From Agrostemma githago (lineage: Eukaryota; Streptophyta; Magnoliopsida; Caryophyllales; Caryophyllaceae): DNA of 64,000 nt. Numbering within the stretch: position 1 is the stretch's first letter; every line of letters begins with the position of its first letter. Shown here one piece after another: positions 10,591 through 22,554 of the stretch. The translations under genes were made by a program, and so were the position numbers. The stretch covers positions 42,860,953 through 42,924,952 of the forward strand of contig OY288256.1 of NCBI GenBank assembly GCA_958450325.1, in the 5' to 3' direction. The notes below the pieces were generated by a model. That model saw only the letters and a list, made by a program, of their open reading frames with translations, ran no database searches and was not told where the DNA came from.

Positions 10591-10591
<1 letters not shown>

Positions 10592-10592
10592 G

Positions 10593-11012
10593 AGGAGTTC
10601 TAATAAGGTCTAGAGTAAAATTAAGGTCCTAAGTCCTAATTCTGGCCATTGGATGCATCTTGTGTGGACGGTTGAGATTGCTTCTAAGAATGAATAAGAA
10701 AAGAAGCTGGTAGTTAGGCGGGTGTAATTAACCCCTAATTGTTTATCACGAGAAATCTTTTCATGAGGCAATCAAACCCGCGCGGCATTCCAATGTCATC
10801 TTTAGTGGTAATTAACTCAGTCCTAAATATGAGCGGCATTCCAATGATGATGGAATTTCATACTTCATCATCACATTTTCAGTATAAATTGTTTTTGGGC
10901 TCTTCGGTTCTGTTATTTCTCGGCGATTCAGAATCGAAAGCAGAGGGTTCCATACTTTTACCGATTTCGTTGTCAAGGCGGCTGTCGATTCCGATCGTAG
11001 TATTAAATTGGA
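10593..11012. other. MULE left end and 5' leader region
   Basis: Contains the left terminal repeat (to about 10680), then noncoding DNA with GGCATTCCAATG repeated at about 10783 and 10833. It probably includes the promoter of the transposase gene. The open frame at 10739-11035 has no coding likeness. Confidence 0.4.
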
Positions 11013-13842
11013 ATGGAGAATTTCCAGATTGTTAAAGTGCCCCCTGATATGTTTATTTTTATTTGTAGTTGCTTTAATCTTTTATGAAGTTTTGTGTGGT
11101 TTTTATTTTTGTAATTACTGTGCTGCAGTGGCAGAGCATCGTCCCACTGCGGAGGAGGTGCGTGCGGTCGAGTACAGTAGGGTAGTTTCGAAGGATTTGA
11201 CGTCGTTTGTTGGTCAGCAGTTTGCGAACGTTGAGAAGGCGGTTGAGTTTTATGAGTCGTATGGTCTTGCTTGTGGTTTTGATGTGCGTCGGTGGTCGAG
11301 GAAGAGGTTTCGGGACGGTACGCTAAATTCTCAGCTGATAGTTTGCAATCAGGAGGGATTCCCGTACGTACCGAAGAATACGGAGTCCTGTGAGGAGAAG
11401 AAAAGTTCCGTAGGTGATGTGGTAGCGATGTCCGCGAAGTTGAAGTCGAAGAAATCTGCATTGGAGGATGAGAGTTCTCCTGTTACTACGATACGTGGAT
11501 CAAAGGTGACACGGGTGGGCTGTAATGCACGTATCAAGTTACTTGCGAAGGGCGGTGTGGTAGTTATTTCGGAATTCAGCGAAGGTCATAACCATGAACT
11601 CTATTCTGAGGTGGATAGAGAGTTCCAGAAGCTGTCCCGTAACTTGTCCGCCTACCACAAGCAGTTGATAGTTTATAACTCTCGAGTAAGTTCTTTGAAT
11701 TGCTTGCTTTCGATTTTCGTTAATTTGATTCCTGTTGATGTCGTGAAGTAAGTGTAGTTAATGAAGTTTCAAATATTAGTTACTGAAGTTGTAAATGGAC
11801 TGTACTGGAGTTAAGTTGTAGTTAAGTGAAAGTGTGTAATAGAGTACTATGTTAGTAATTAAAGTTTCATAGATTCAGTGGTGGAGTTTAATTTCAAGTA
11901 TAAAATGTTGTAGTTGTGTAGAGTGAGTGGTGGACGTACCTAAAAAAGTATGTTTGTTGACGTACCTTCATTTATGAAAGTATTCTTTTTTGCAGTTGAA
12001 AATTGGACCGACACGTACATACGCTATGGTTAAGGAGCATGTGAATGGATTTGAGAATATTGGTGCTAGCTTAAATGACTTCAAGAATTTTGGTAGGGAT
12101 CTTAAGTGTTATCTTCATGAACGGGATGGACAGCTTTTCATAGATAATTTTAAGGAAATGGTGGCGAACCGGGAAGGGTTTTATTTTGACTACGAACTGG
12201 CAGCTGATGGTAGCTTATGTAGGGTTATTTGGGTCGACGGTGTTGGTAGGCGGAACTACGAAATGTTTGGGGATGCTGTGTCCTTTGATCCTACATATGG
12301 GACGAACATGCACTCGATGATTTTCACTCCGTTCACTGGGGTTGACAATCACAAAAGGTCGGTGACATTTGGTGGTGCCCTCATTGCTCGCGAGAACACA
12401 GAGTCCTTCAATTGGGTGTTCACTCGTTTTTTGGACGCAATGGGGGGGAAAGAACCGGAATAAATAATAATGGACCAAGATCCCGGTATTATCAGCTCTG
12501 TGGCGTTTGTCTTTAAGAAAGCGAGGCATCGGTTCTGTATGTGGCACATAATGAATAAGGTTCCTGTGAAGTACGGTTCGACTAGGAGCGATTACATGGA
12601 GTTCATACATAAGCTAAATGGAATTGTTTGGGACGACGCCATTGAACCCGCAGAGTTTGACTCAAGGTGGAAGGAAATTATGGAGGAACATGGAGTGGCT
12701 GAAGTTGATTGGTTTAAAACCGCATATGCCGATAGAAAGTAGTGGGTCATGGCTCATTGTCGAGAGATACGAATGAGCAGCGTTATGAGAACAACGCAAA
12801 GGTCGGAGAGTGCAAATAGTTTCTTTCAGAGGTTTGAAGGCAAGTCCGGTACTTTGGTGGAGTTCTGGATGCGCTACGAAAGCGCGATGGAGCAGCAAAG
12901 ACATACTCAGAAGAAGCTTGACAATGAGAACAAGCACTCGAGGCCTAAGTTGGAGACTCATTTAGCTATTGAAGCTGATGCTGCGAAGCTGTATACTCAT
13001 GAAGTATTTAGTGAATTCCAGACCGAGGTGAAGTATTCTATTGACACGTGCACAGTACGTGGCTTTGAGGTGAATGAAGGGGTTGAGGTTACTACGGTGA
13101 AGGATCAATCTAGGAATCGAGTTTACGTTGTTCGTTATAACCCAGGTATGCAGTTGTTCGTTTACAGTTGTTTTTTTTACCGTTGAAGTTCCATTTTTGG
13201 TTTCCAAAGTTATGTTGGTAGTGCTTTGAAGTTCCTTTTCCTGTGTCAGAGTTGATGGAGGCGACGTGTACCTGTACATTGTACGAAAGAAGAGGGATTT
13301 TATGCAGACATGTTATTTGGATTTTGACGTCACATGGGCAGAAGACGATACCAACAGCTTACGTGTGCAGAAGGTGGTCGGTTGACGCATCGGGAGGAAA
13401 TTATGTTCGCGGGGTAGATGAAAAGCAGTTAGAGATAACGAAGCTATGATCTGAATTTCACGAAGCAGTTGGCGTGGTTCGTGAATTGGGTAAGGAAGAT
13501 GTTCAGAAACTGAGGGAAGTGGTTAGGGCTTTTATTGATAGCGTTAGTAAGCCTGCCGAGCCACTAACGAAGGAACAGGAATTTGAGAAATTACTTGGTT
13601 GTACGTCTACTACTGAAATAACTATTCTGCCTCCACGAAAGTCGAAGACTAAAGGTAGTGGGAAGAGAATGTTGTCAACAAAGACGAAGGCAGCTGCCCT
13701 TGCGAGAAAACCTAAGCGGCTGTGCAAGAACTGCAAACGAATGGCTCATCATGATAAGAGAAATTGTCCTAATCCATTTGCGGATCATCCATCGTCCGAG
13801 GACGAAGTTTCAGACTTTGTCGATGACAACGTCGTAGAGTAA
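11013..13842 (+). pseudogene. FAR1/FHY3-like MULE transposase, spliced, three premature stops
   Basis: Likely exons: a small first exon from ATG 11013 with a donor I could not fix; acceptor CTGCAG at 11123-11128; exon to 11685; 11996-13145; 13250-13842. Introns 11686-11995 and 13146-13249 are GT-AG and join the frame cleanly (NSR to LKIGPT, and NP to ELMEA). Domains in order: FAR1 zinc-binding DNA domain (YESYGLACGFDVRR ... VGCNARIKL ... EGHNHEL); MULE DDE region (VSFDPTYGTN, MDQDPGI, RHRFCMWHI); helical region with RTTQRSESANSFF; SWIM finger CTCTLYERRGILCRHV; C-terminal CCHC-like CKNCKRMAHHDKRNC and an acidic tail. In-frame stops: TAA 12461, TAG 12740, TGA 13447. In a working element it would catalyse cut-and-paste transposition in the nucleus. 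Here it is dead, although reading frame and splice sites are otherwise preserved, which suggests fairly recent inactivation. Confidence 0.9.
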
Positions 13843-13859
13843 GGAACCTCTGTTTTGTG

Positions 13860-14560
13860 AGTTCAGTGATCAGGAATTGTAATGTCGTAGGTAGTTCATC
13901 TATTTTGTTGAGAAGTTTAACAATAGAAGAAATCGTAGATATGTTGGGGAATGCAACTTTAATTTAGTGGATTTGAAACTTTGGTGGTCTGTCGCAGAAC
14001 TTTGACACTACTAAATCGCAATTTCGATGTTATTTGAACCATTTCAGCTCTTTTTGTGAGATGTGTGACATTAGAATAAATCTTAGATATGTTTGAGCAT
14101 GTAACTTTAATTCAATGTATTTGAAACTTTAGCGGCCTGTTGCAGAACTTTAACACTACTAAATGCGCAATTTCAATGTTATTAGAACGAGTTCAGCTGT
14201 TTTGTTGAAAAGTTGAACAGTACATAAAACCGTAGATATGTTTGAGTATGCAACTTTAATCCAATGAACTTGAAACTTCAGTGGCCTATCACAGAACTTT
14301 GACACTAATAAATCGCAATTTCAATGTTATGTTGTCGAGTTCATCTCTTTTTGTGAGATTTTAATTCAATGGATTTGAAACTTTAGCGGCCTGCCACAGA
14401 ACTTTAGCACTACAAAATCGCAATGTCAATGTTGTTAGAACGAATTCAAGTGAAAAGTTGAACAGTACAAGAAATCGTAGATATGTTTGAGTATGCAACT
14501 TTAATCCAATGAACATGAAACTTCAGTGGCCTGTCACAGAACTTTGTCACAGAACTTTGG
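13860..14560 (+). repeat. Tandem array of ~125-bp units downstream of the transposase
   Basis: At least four diverged units, each with 'aaatcgtagatatgtttgagtatgcaac', 'gaaacttcagtggcctgtc', 'acagaactttgacactac', and 'aaatcgcaatttcaatgtta'. Units begin near 13935, 14085, 14235 and 14475, with one shortened. It is noncoding. The same unit appears inverted within the first intron of the Ulp1-like gene (16290-17165). Confidence 0.8.
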
Positions 14561-15034
14561 CCTGTCAATGTGAAATGGTATGCTAGGATCCTGAAGTGTC
14601 GCATTGTTAGACTTGAAGTTGTAATGGTTTTGATGTAAAGTTTCAGGCGTTGAGTAGTTTGGTTTTAGTGGCAAATGATGTGCAGCGAATAATTATTTAA
14701 GTTTTGGAAGTTATGTGCTGAAGTTATGTTACAGTCGACTTAAAGTTTCAAAAACAATAAGAGATAAATATTGATCAAGGCTATGAAGTTTGGAGGAAAA
14801 TGACACATGGTTAGAAAATGATATGACGTTCCTCAAAAATTGCGTAAAATGAAAATCGGAATGATTGTTTACAGAAGACAATGACGAAATCCGAGTTTAG
14901 GGCTAACTACATTGTAGCGGATACAAGTTCTTCTTGCCGAAAACATAAAAGTTCAGTAACCACGGGGAATCGTTTGTTTACCTCCTACGACTAGTGTAGA
15001 CCTTCGATGACTTACGTTTCTCCTTCAAAATATC
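14561..15034. other. Intergenic DNA between the convergent MULE genes
   Basis: About 470 bp past the tandem array and before the 3' end of the minus-strand Ulp1-like gene. It is AT-rich, with scattered 'aagttatg' and 'gaagttt' words similar to the array. No other feature is seen. Confidence 0.4.
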
Positions 15035-18000
15035 CTAAATGTGTTCTTTCTCCGCGTTGAACTTGTCGAGTTGTTTGCGGACTGTTTTCCGTTCTCTGTT
15101 GTAGTCGGAGAGAATTAGTGTGGCAGTGAGCTGCACAATGAGGAATCGCCTACCAACTTTACGCTGCAGATCCTCGTGGGGTGGCACCTCATCCTCACCC
15201 TCATGCAGTAGCATGTGCATCATTGTGAACAATCCAGATTCCTTTTGATTGATGACATTGCTCTGCCACTCTGTTTTCACCTGCCTTATTTCAAAGAAAG
15301 GAAGTTGTAAGGCCTTGGTAACCCCCTTCACTTCCATGTAGTTACTCATTCCAGATGCCTGCAAGAAGTTGAAGTGAGCTGCGTAAGCTTGTAATTATCT
15401 GGTACAATATAGTAAGTTTTGCAGGAGTAGTACTTACAATAATTTGTGCGGCCTTGTAAACATCCGAGTTCGGGAAATCAGGGTGTAGGTAATGGTCCAG
15501 CACGTCGATTGTATTCCTCTTGAAGTTGAGACAAATACAGACAAAATGTTGGTTGAGTTTGACTGGCACAAAAATAAGGTCGGACTGTAAATTGACTGCT
15601 GGACAGCAATCTTTGATCAATACGTCCCAAAATCTGTAGAGCTTCTGTTGGAGATCATGGTAAGGTGTTGAATTTGCAACGGGACCTTGCACTGGAGTAT
15701 TTACTGGCTGATTTTCTGTGGAGCGCTGCCGCTTAGATGACGACCCTCGTACGTTGTGCTGACCTCATTTGTTAGACTGCACTGCGGAGTCTGCCAATGA
15801 TGCCTCAGGTCGCTGTTCCTCACCGCCAACGTCCACCTGGTCGGAACCTGCATCGGCGCCCACCTGCACAGTTCCAGCAGGCTGCTCTAATGGAACTTCA
15901 GGTTGCTCGCTTACCTGCACATCTATGGGTGTGATGTCGGCTGTAGTCTTTCCAGCCGCTGCAGCGTACACTGGTACATTGGCAGTTGAATCTCGGAAAC
16001 GAAATGCTGACTCGTAGACCTGGTCAACATATCGATGGAGTTCGTCGCTAGTCCAGAACGCCTGGGATGATTGGCAGTGATCTGTTTCGGTTCCGAGAGA
16101 AGACGACATGGTCCGATCCTTAATTTCACCAGCTGCTTCGCCAAACCAAGCAGGAAAAGCAACCTTATTCCTTTGCATTTTGAGGAGCAGCAGGTCAACG
16201 TCCTGCAACGTTATTGTTCACCGTAGTGGATGAGTAAATAATTAGCGTGCAAATAATAGAATTCGTTCAAATAACATAGAAATTGCAGCATAATTGTGTT
16301 AATGTTCTGTGACAGGCCACTGAAGTTTCAAATCCATTGAACTAAAGTTTCATGCTGAAACGTATTTAATATTTCTTTTATTGTTAAAATTCCTACAAAA
16401 AAGTTCTGCGACAGGCCACTGAAGTGTCAAATTCATATCACTAAAGTTGCATGCTCAAACATATCTAAGATTCCTTTTCACACTTGAATTCGTGAAAATA
16501 ACATTGAAATTGCGATTTAGTAGTGCTAAAGTTCTGCGACAGGCCACTGAAATTTCATCTCCATTGAACTAAAGTTGCATGCTGATACATATACAATATT
16601 CTTCTACACTTCCTACTTAAAGAGCTGGACTCGTTCTAATAACATTGAAAATGAGATTTAGTAGTGTTAAAGTTCTGCGACAGGTCACTGAAGTTTCAAA
16701 TCCATTGAACTAAAGTTTCATGGTGAAACATATCTAAGATTTCTTGTACTGTCGAACTTCATACAAAAAGTTATGCGACAGGCCGTTGAAGTGTCAAATC
16801 CATATCACTAAAGTCGCATGCTCAAAGATCTAATAACATTCAAATTGCGATTTAGTAGTGTTAAAGTTGTACGACAGGTCACTGAAGTTTCATATCCATT
16901 GTACTAAAGTTTCATGCTGATACATATATAATATTCTTCTACTGCTAAACTTCCTATCAGAAGAGCTGAACTTGTCCTAATAACATTGAAATTGGGATTT
17001 AGTAGTGTTAAAGTTCGGCGACAGGTCACTGAAGTTTCAAATCCATTAAACTAAAGTTTCATGCTCAAACATATCTAAGATTTCTTGTACTGTCAAACTT
17101 CATAGAAAAAGAGCTGAACACGTTGTAATAACATTAAAAATTGCGATTTAATAGTGTCAAAGTAGATAATTAACGTAAAGGTTAATGACAGATTGAGGAT
17201 TAAAGATATGACAGATTGTAAAAATTTACTTACATCGTCAGCCCGAGCGGCAAGTTCGCTATCGTCCTCGAGCCCATGTGGAAGCTCTATCTCGATGAAT
17301 TTCCTCCCGCTGTTTCGGTGATTGGAACATGTAGGTGTACGTCCCGGGTCATCGTGACCGGTGATAAGCAGCACCGTGTTGACTTCGACTCCGTCGGAAT
17401 AAGACCGTGGATAGGTCGTTTTCGACCACACCTGCCTACCCAACGAACCAGCCATCATCTCACCATGTAGTCGTGCTGCCAGATTCTCGTTGTTCCAGTG
17501 CTTAATTAAGGGTAGGTCATGTGGGCAAGATTCTCCACGGAAATCGAACCTCTGGAGGTAGGTGATCATGAGGAACGGAACACAACCTCGCAAATGCTTC
17601 GGACTTTTCCTCGTCTCAGCTACTGCATCGACCAGATTTTTGAGAATGTACGAACACCAGTCGTACTTGCTAATACCTGAGACGTCGTCCACGGCTTTTA
17701 CCAGCTTCATGTCTATTCCGTTGTTTGACGTAGGGCACAGGAACGATGACATTGCAAATAGGACGAACATCTTACAGAATAATTTACCCCCATCTTTATC
17801 GGCCATAAGTTCGTCGAATAGACCACCTAGTTTTACTTGGTTTCTGTTGTTAGCGACATGGTACCGAGCCCTCCAAAAATCCTTCAATGCCATGACCTCC
17901 TCGTCGGAGGAGTGTTTTTTACGTCCGGTCGGTGCCAACTCCACCTCATTCGGCCCGCGTGGCAGTAGAAAACAATCGTGGACGTCGTGTTTCGTCACAC

Positions 18001-18283
18001 AGAATTCCTTGACCTCCGACGCACGAAATACATGGGAACCGTCATCAAACGCTTTCAAAAACAGTAGTACGTACTGCAAAGGGTACTTACTGATCTTGAA
18101 ATCCAGCAGCCCACCAAACCCGATTGAGCGTACGGATTGTTTCTGCTTGTCATTTAGATTGGAAATTAACTTGGCGAGCCTCTGTCCACTAGATCTGACA
18201 GGAACACTTGCATCCTCCTCCTCCTCCTCGTCTAATGGCTCATTGCTCGCAGCTTCAACGATTTGACGTTCTCCGGAAGACAT
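15035..18283 (-). pseudogene. Ulp1-like SUMO protease gene of the MULE, active-site Cys replaced
   Basis: Three exons: complement(17234..18283), complement(15438..16202) and complement(15035..15358), with GT-AG introns that keep phase 0. The product begins MSSGERQIVEAASNEP with an acidic EEEEE run. It has a long N-terminal region typical of plant MULE-borne Ulp-like proteins, then a low-complexity linker in exon 2, then a C48-type peptidase core. That core has DLIFVPVKLNQHFVCIC (His retained), IDVLDH (Asp retained) and QKESGLFTMMHMLLHEG, where the usual D-C-G Cys is Ser (codon 15236-15238). Exon 2 has one in-frame TGA at 15765-15767, before the peptidase core. By family it would cleave SUMO-type substrates, but the Cys-to-Ser change predicts no protease activity. 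It is convergent with the transposase. Alternatively the stop is real decay and the Cys change a consequence of it. Confidence 0.85.
16290..17165 (-). repeat. Inverted-orientation tandem array inside intron 1 of the Ulp1-like gene
   Basis: About six diverged units, each with 'gttctgcgacaggccactga', 'agtttcaaatccattgaact', 'aaagtttcatgctgaaacat' and 'ctaagatttcttgtactg'. This is the reverse complement of the array at 13860-14560. The intron is about 1.03 kb, almost all of it this array. Confidence 0.8.
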
Positions 18284-19260
18284 ATCAACCAGAAAATCTG
18301 CAATGATAAACGGGACAAAAAAATGACAAACAAGACAACATCTGCAATGACAAACAATACAAAGAAGACAAACGATAAACAAAACCCACAACACAACAAT
18401 ACACACAAAATTTAAACACATCCTCTGTATGCATATTCAGTTAAGGCTACTACCCATGCTTAAAGGAGGGAGAAAAAGCTTTACGAGGAGCTTTGCACTT
18501 GTAAATCTCGATAGTTGGGTAGTCACCAAACACAGGCCAAATTCCTCTTCCCTTTGAGCTAATAATCCATCAATATGCATTCACTCCCTTGGTAGTTTTT
18601 TCAAAGCTCTAAGTAGTCTAAAGACTTTAAATCCAACTCGTGTACACCCTGATTTTTATGATTGTAAAGGAATTTCGATTCTAAACCTATAAACCTATAA
18701 TTTTTTTGATTTTAAACGAACTTCAATTGTATAACTAAAAAACCCTAACTTTTTTGATTGTAAACTAATAATCCTTAATGGTAGACAAAAAGTTGAAAAC
18801 CCTAAACCATAATCTCAGTAAACACATGACTAATCGTTGAATAAAGAATCGTAAAACCCTAAACCTTATGCGAAATTACGGTTAATCGAATTTCAGATTA
18901 GGGTTTACTGTTTATCGAAGAATTGTAATGAAGAACTGAAATGAAGAAATGAACAGTAATATTTACCTGGAATGAAGAACTGGAGGAGATTCGACGGAGA
19001 TTGAAAGCAGTGATAGGTGGAGATTGAAGAGCGAGCAGTGATGAGTAACTGAAGAGGAGGTCGATTCGTGGAGATGAAGAAGTGAGCGTGTAGTGGAGAT
19101 TGAAATGGGTTGGAGAATTGAAAGGAGTTTGGTGGGTTCAGAGTAATCAATTATGGTGGGAAAAAAAAGGTGTGCATGGAAAACGTAAACCTTGATTTTT
19201 TTTTAAAAAATAATTATATATATCACTCAATCTCAGCCATCTATCTCTATTTAATCTGAC
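18284..19260 (-). other. Upstream region of the Ulp1-like gene and MULE right end
   Basis: Noncoding DNA 5' of the minus-strand gene. The plus strand from 18300 to 18420 is rich in ACAA words, and 'aaaccctaa' occurs several times between 18740 and 18905. It ends in the right terminal repeat of the MULE. The upstream extension of the ORF to 18421 is a hydrophobic low-complexity run that I do not count as coding. Confidence 0.4.
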
Positions 19261-19399
19261 GGCTGAGATTAGAACTTAGGACCCTAAATATGTAATATGC
19301 CCTTATTATATATATATATATATATAGAGGTGAGTTCCGGTGAGGCAGGGTAACTCCTTACACCCATTGAGGCACAATCTAGACCATTAGATTAAGATG

Positions 19400-19930
19400 A
19401 GACATACATCCAAATAAGTGTTATATACACTAACAAAATACATTATATACGTTATTAAACTCACTATATACACACATTTAAGAACTCAATATATACAGTA
19501 AAAAAAATATTATATACACTTAAATAAAAAAATGTTATATACACTCAAATAGTTATTATGTACACCAATTAATCAACAATGGAACATACATCAAAATAAC
19601 TGTTATATACACTAAAAAAACTCATTATATACGCTATTAAACTCACTGCATATATACACTTAAGAACTCAATATATACAGTAAAATAATTGTTATATACA
19701 CCCAAATAATTAATATGTACATCAGTTAATCAACAATGGAACATACATCAAAATAACTGTTATATACACTAAAAAACTCATTATATACGCTATTAAACTC
19801 ACTACATATATATACACTTAAGAACTAAATATATATACAGTAAAATAGTTATTGTTATATACACTCAAATGGTTACTATGTACACCAATTAATCAACATA
19901 TATATACACTGAAATAATTGGCATATGTAC
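19400..19930. repeat. Diverged tandem repeat of ~170 bp, three copies
   Basis: Units contain 'acatacatcaaaataactgt', 'tatatacactaaaaaactca', 'ttatatacgctattaaactc', 'acttaagaactcaatatata' and 'gtacaccaattaatcaacaa'. Starts are near 19405, 19575 and 19740. Each unit is dense in ATATAC. Noncoding. Confidence 0.75.
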
Positions 19931-20143
19931 TTAATTATTTGATATAATGAATTATTTTTTTTTGGGAAAGTGTAAGATGTATATTAATAAAAGAATAATC
20001 AAATATACATTAGGTATCCATCATCCTAGTGACGAAGAGGTCATCTCTAGGGGAGAGTTTCCCTTTCTGAACACTACTAAAGTACATTTTCAGCTCTTTA
20101 ATAATGTTCTTACTGACTACATTCGGTCTCAATAAAATGCCCT

Positions 20144-20821
20144 CTATTCTGATTTTGTTCCTCTGCTCCCATATATATAGTAAATAGAAGCGTTAATCAC
20201 GTTATTAATCACAGCCCGTTGGAGTTTGCTACCTCTCAATCCGTCACGCTGGGCGTTGCTTCGTGTGGAGGTAAAATCATGGTCTATCCCCATGTTCAAG
20301 GTTCTCAAAATTTCGCTGCTATAGTCACAATCCCAGAACAGGTGGTTCCTGTCCTCCGGATCATTACTGCAAACACAACACTTATCGTCCGGAATCAGGT
20401 TAAGACCAAACAATTTGGTCTTCACATTCATGGCATCATGCTGATATAACCACGCTACAAATCTATGTTTCGGTAAGGTCCATTTATTCCACACTAGCCT
20501 ACACCAATCCATTTCCATCTCTTTGTCTCTGATCCAATTATAACCCTTGGCCGTAGTATACCTGTTGCTATCGTTCCAATCCCCTCGTTCGATGCCTGGT
20601 TTGAATTTTTCCTTAACTTTACAAATCTTCCTCCATCCCCATCCTACGTCTGCTGGCGGTACATAAAGCATCCAATTCTGCCCTTTTAGATGAACAGCGT
20701 GAACCCAAGTCACCCACAGCCTGTTAGGGTCCTTCACAATCCACCAAACTAGTTTACCTATCGCAGCTTTGTTCCAATTGGAGCATTGAGTCAGATTCAA
20801 CCCTCCTTCTTTATAAGGCAT
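20144..20821 (-). pseudogene. LINE-type reverse transcriptase C-terminal (zf-RVT) fragment
   Basis: A 225-codon open frame starting MPYKEGGLNLTQCSNWNKAA and containing IGKLVWWIVKDPNRLW, then W-rich sequence and CCVCSNDPEDRNHLFWDC, the Cys/His zinc-binding motif at the C-terminus of plant non-LTR retrotransposon polymerases (zf-RVT). The polymerase domain itself is absent. The fragment stands inside an element with inverted ends, so it was probably captured or inserted there. The frame is open throughout and ends TKSE near the element's interior. There is no sign that it works as a gene. Confidence 0.8.
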
Positions 20822-21221
20822 ACAAATTTTCGACCAAGCTACAAGAGGAGCCCTGGTATAAGTGGTTCCTCCTTCCCAAAGGAATTGTTATATACCTTAA
20901 AATGGTTATTATGTACACTGAAATTGTTTTTATATACACCAATTTTATTTTAAATTCCGAATTTTTTTTTTCGAAAAAAAAAAAAATTTGGAAAAAAATA
21001 TTCCGATTTTTTTTTTTCCGGAAACAAAAAATAAAAAATTTCCGAAAAATATCGATTTTTTTCCCCGGGAAAAAAATTGGGGTTTTTTTTTTATGTATGA
21101 GTTTTTGTTTTAATCTTAGCCTTTAATTTGATTTTAATCTAATGGTTGAGATTGTGCCTCAATGGGTGCGGCGAGTTGAGCTGTCTCAAAGGATCCTAGA
21201 TCTATATATATATATATATAG

Positions 21222-21581
<360 letters not shown>

Positions 21582-21835
21582 ATATTTTTGGGCCTATTTA
21601 TGTTTACAAGTTAAGTGAATACTAACTTTTTTGGGATAGTTTACGCTTCTAATGTAATTATGAATTATTTCAGGATATATATCTATATATACGGGATATT
21701 TTGTGGAATTCCGTCTCTTGTTTTGTTGATACTTGAAAAGGAGTAGATTGTATTGTAATAGTTGAGTTATAGTATATCTAAATATTAACATAATTCAAAA
21801 ATTAATTAAAGAGACTAATTTAATATATTAATTGT

Positions 21836-22186
21836 AATGGAAGTAAACAAATCGTTCAAGAGTATTAAATGGTTTCTTAAGTTAGTAGGCAAAGAAATCA
21901 TTTAAGTGTGGTACATGGTTTATTAAGGATAAACAAAGAAATCATTTAAGTGCAGTACATGGTTTATTAAGTTTATATAAGAAACCATTTATCTCTCTCC
22001 GAAGGTGTCTTTCTCATTTACCAAAGAAACCATTTATCTCTTGAAATTGGTTTCTAAAGCATAAGCAAAGAAACCATTTTTCTCACATGGTTTCTTACCC
22101 TAAGACACCTTTGACCTGGAGATCATCTCCAAAATGGTGTCTTAGGGCATTTTAAGATGATTTCTTTGCCATCTTTTCTAGTAGTG
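21836..22186. repeat. CACTA-1 right subterminal repeats
   Basis: Repeated words AAAGAAACCATTT, AAAGAAATCATTT and 'atggtttcttaag' in both directions up to the terminal CTAGTAGTG. The same stretch begins CACTA-2 in reverse complement (22555-22905). Probably transposase binding sites. Confidence 0.75.
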
Positions 22187-22554
22187 TAACCACGAGTTAG
22201 AGCCAAGGTGAGGATCAGACGGACTGTCAGGGGGTTAACTACAGGACTGAAAGTTTCCGAGTAATCCATCCCGGGACGTTGATTAAACTCTTTAGCAATT
22301 AAACGAGATTTATATTTATTTATTGAGTTATCGGGATTATATTTGATACAAAAACCCATTTGAAACCCACAACATTGAAGGACGGGTAGGGTGGAATAAG
22401 ACTCCAGGTTGTTGTTTTTGTGAAGAGCCGATAATTCGGCATCCATAGCAGACTGCCAATTAGGATCGGATAAGGCAGATTTGAGGGTGACAGGAGGGGC
22501 AACGGAGGGGGATATTTGTGCGATATCATAATTTAGGTTCGGGACCCGTATGTT
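22187..22554 (-). pseudogene. Copia pol fragment: start of reverse transcriptase
   Basis: Read right to left, this begins NIRVPNLNYD and goes through SALSDPNWQSAMDAELSAL, YNPDNSINKYKSRLIAKEFN, PGMDYSETFSPVV and LILTLALTRG, all hallmark copia RT N-terminal motifs. It is the 368-bp island between the two CACTA elements and connects upstream to the linker piece at 26934 and downstream to the RT/RNase H piece ending at 6833. 'CCGFQMGFCIKYNPD', where copia RT usually has 'W-F-K-K', shows some decay. Confidence 0.92.

Larger units (their letters stand above)
10591..19310. mobile_element. Mutator-like element with FAR1-type transposase and Ulp1-like gene
   Basis: The left end reads TTCTAATAAGGTCT...AAGGTCCTAAGTCCTAATTCT, then 'ggacggttgagatt' (to about 10680). 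The right end, reverse-complemented, reads TAATAAGGGC...AGGGTCCTAAGTTCTAATCTC (about 19245-19310). These are diverged terminal inverted repeats inside (TA)n on both sides. The interior holds a plus-strand FAR1-like transposase pseudogene and a convergent minus-strand Ulp1-like gene, a pairing known in some plant MULEs (for example the Kaonashi group of Arabidopsis). The target seems to have been the (TA)n tract, so a standard 9-bp duplication cannot be recognised. Confidence 0.72.
19326..21202. mobile_element. Second (TA)n-targeted element, 1.9 kb, carrying a LINE fragment
   Basis: The left end has CACCCATTGAGGCACAATCT then 'accattagattaaga'. The right end, reverse-complemented, has CACCCATTGAGGCACAATCT then 'accattagattaaaa'. 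So the inverted ends are well matched, and they sit in (TA)n on both sides. The inside holds a tandem-repeat block (19400-19930), a minus-strand zf-RVT pseudogene (20144-20821) and a T-rich segment (20955-21095). No transposase is seen. The class may be Mutator-like. It inserted at the same TA tract as the previous element. Confidence 0.68.

Noticed and set aside
11008..11128. Upstream part of the first transposase ORF as coding
   Set aside because: Hydrophobic translation from a T-rich stretch ending in CTGCAG. It reads as an intron before the DNA-binding exon.
17562..18266. 234-aa plus-strand ORF
   Set aside because: Antisense to exon 1 of the Ulp1-like gene, which has domain likeness, introns and a consistent frame.
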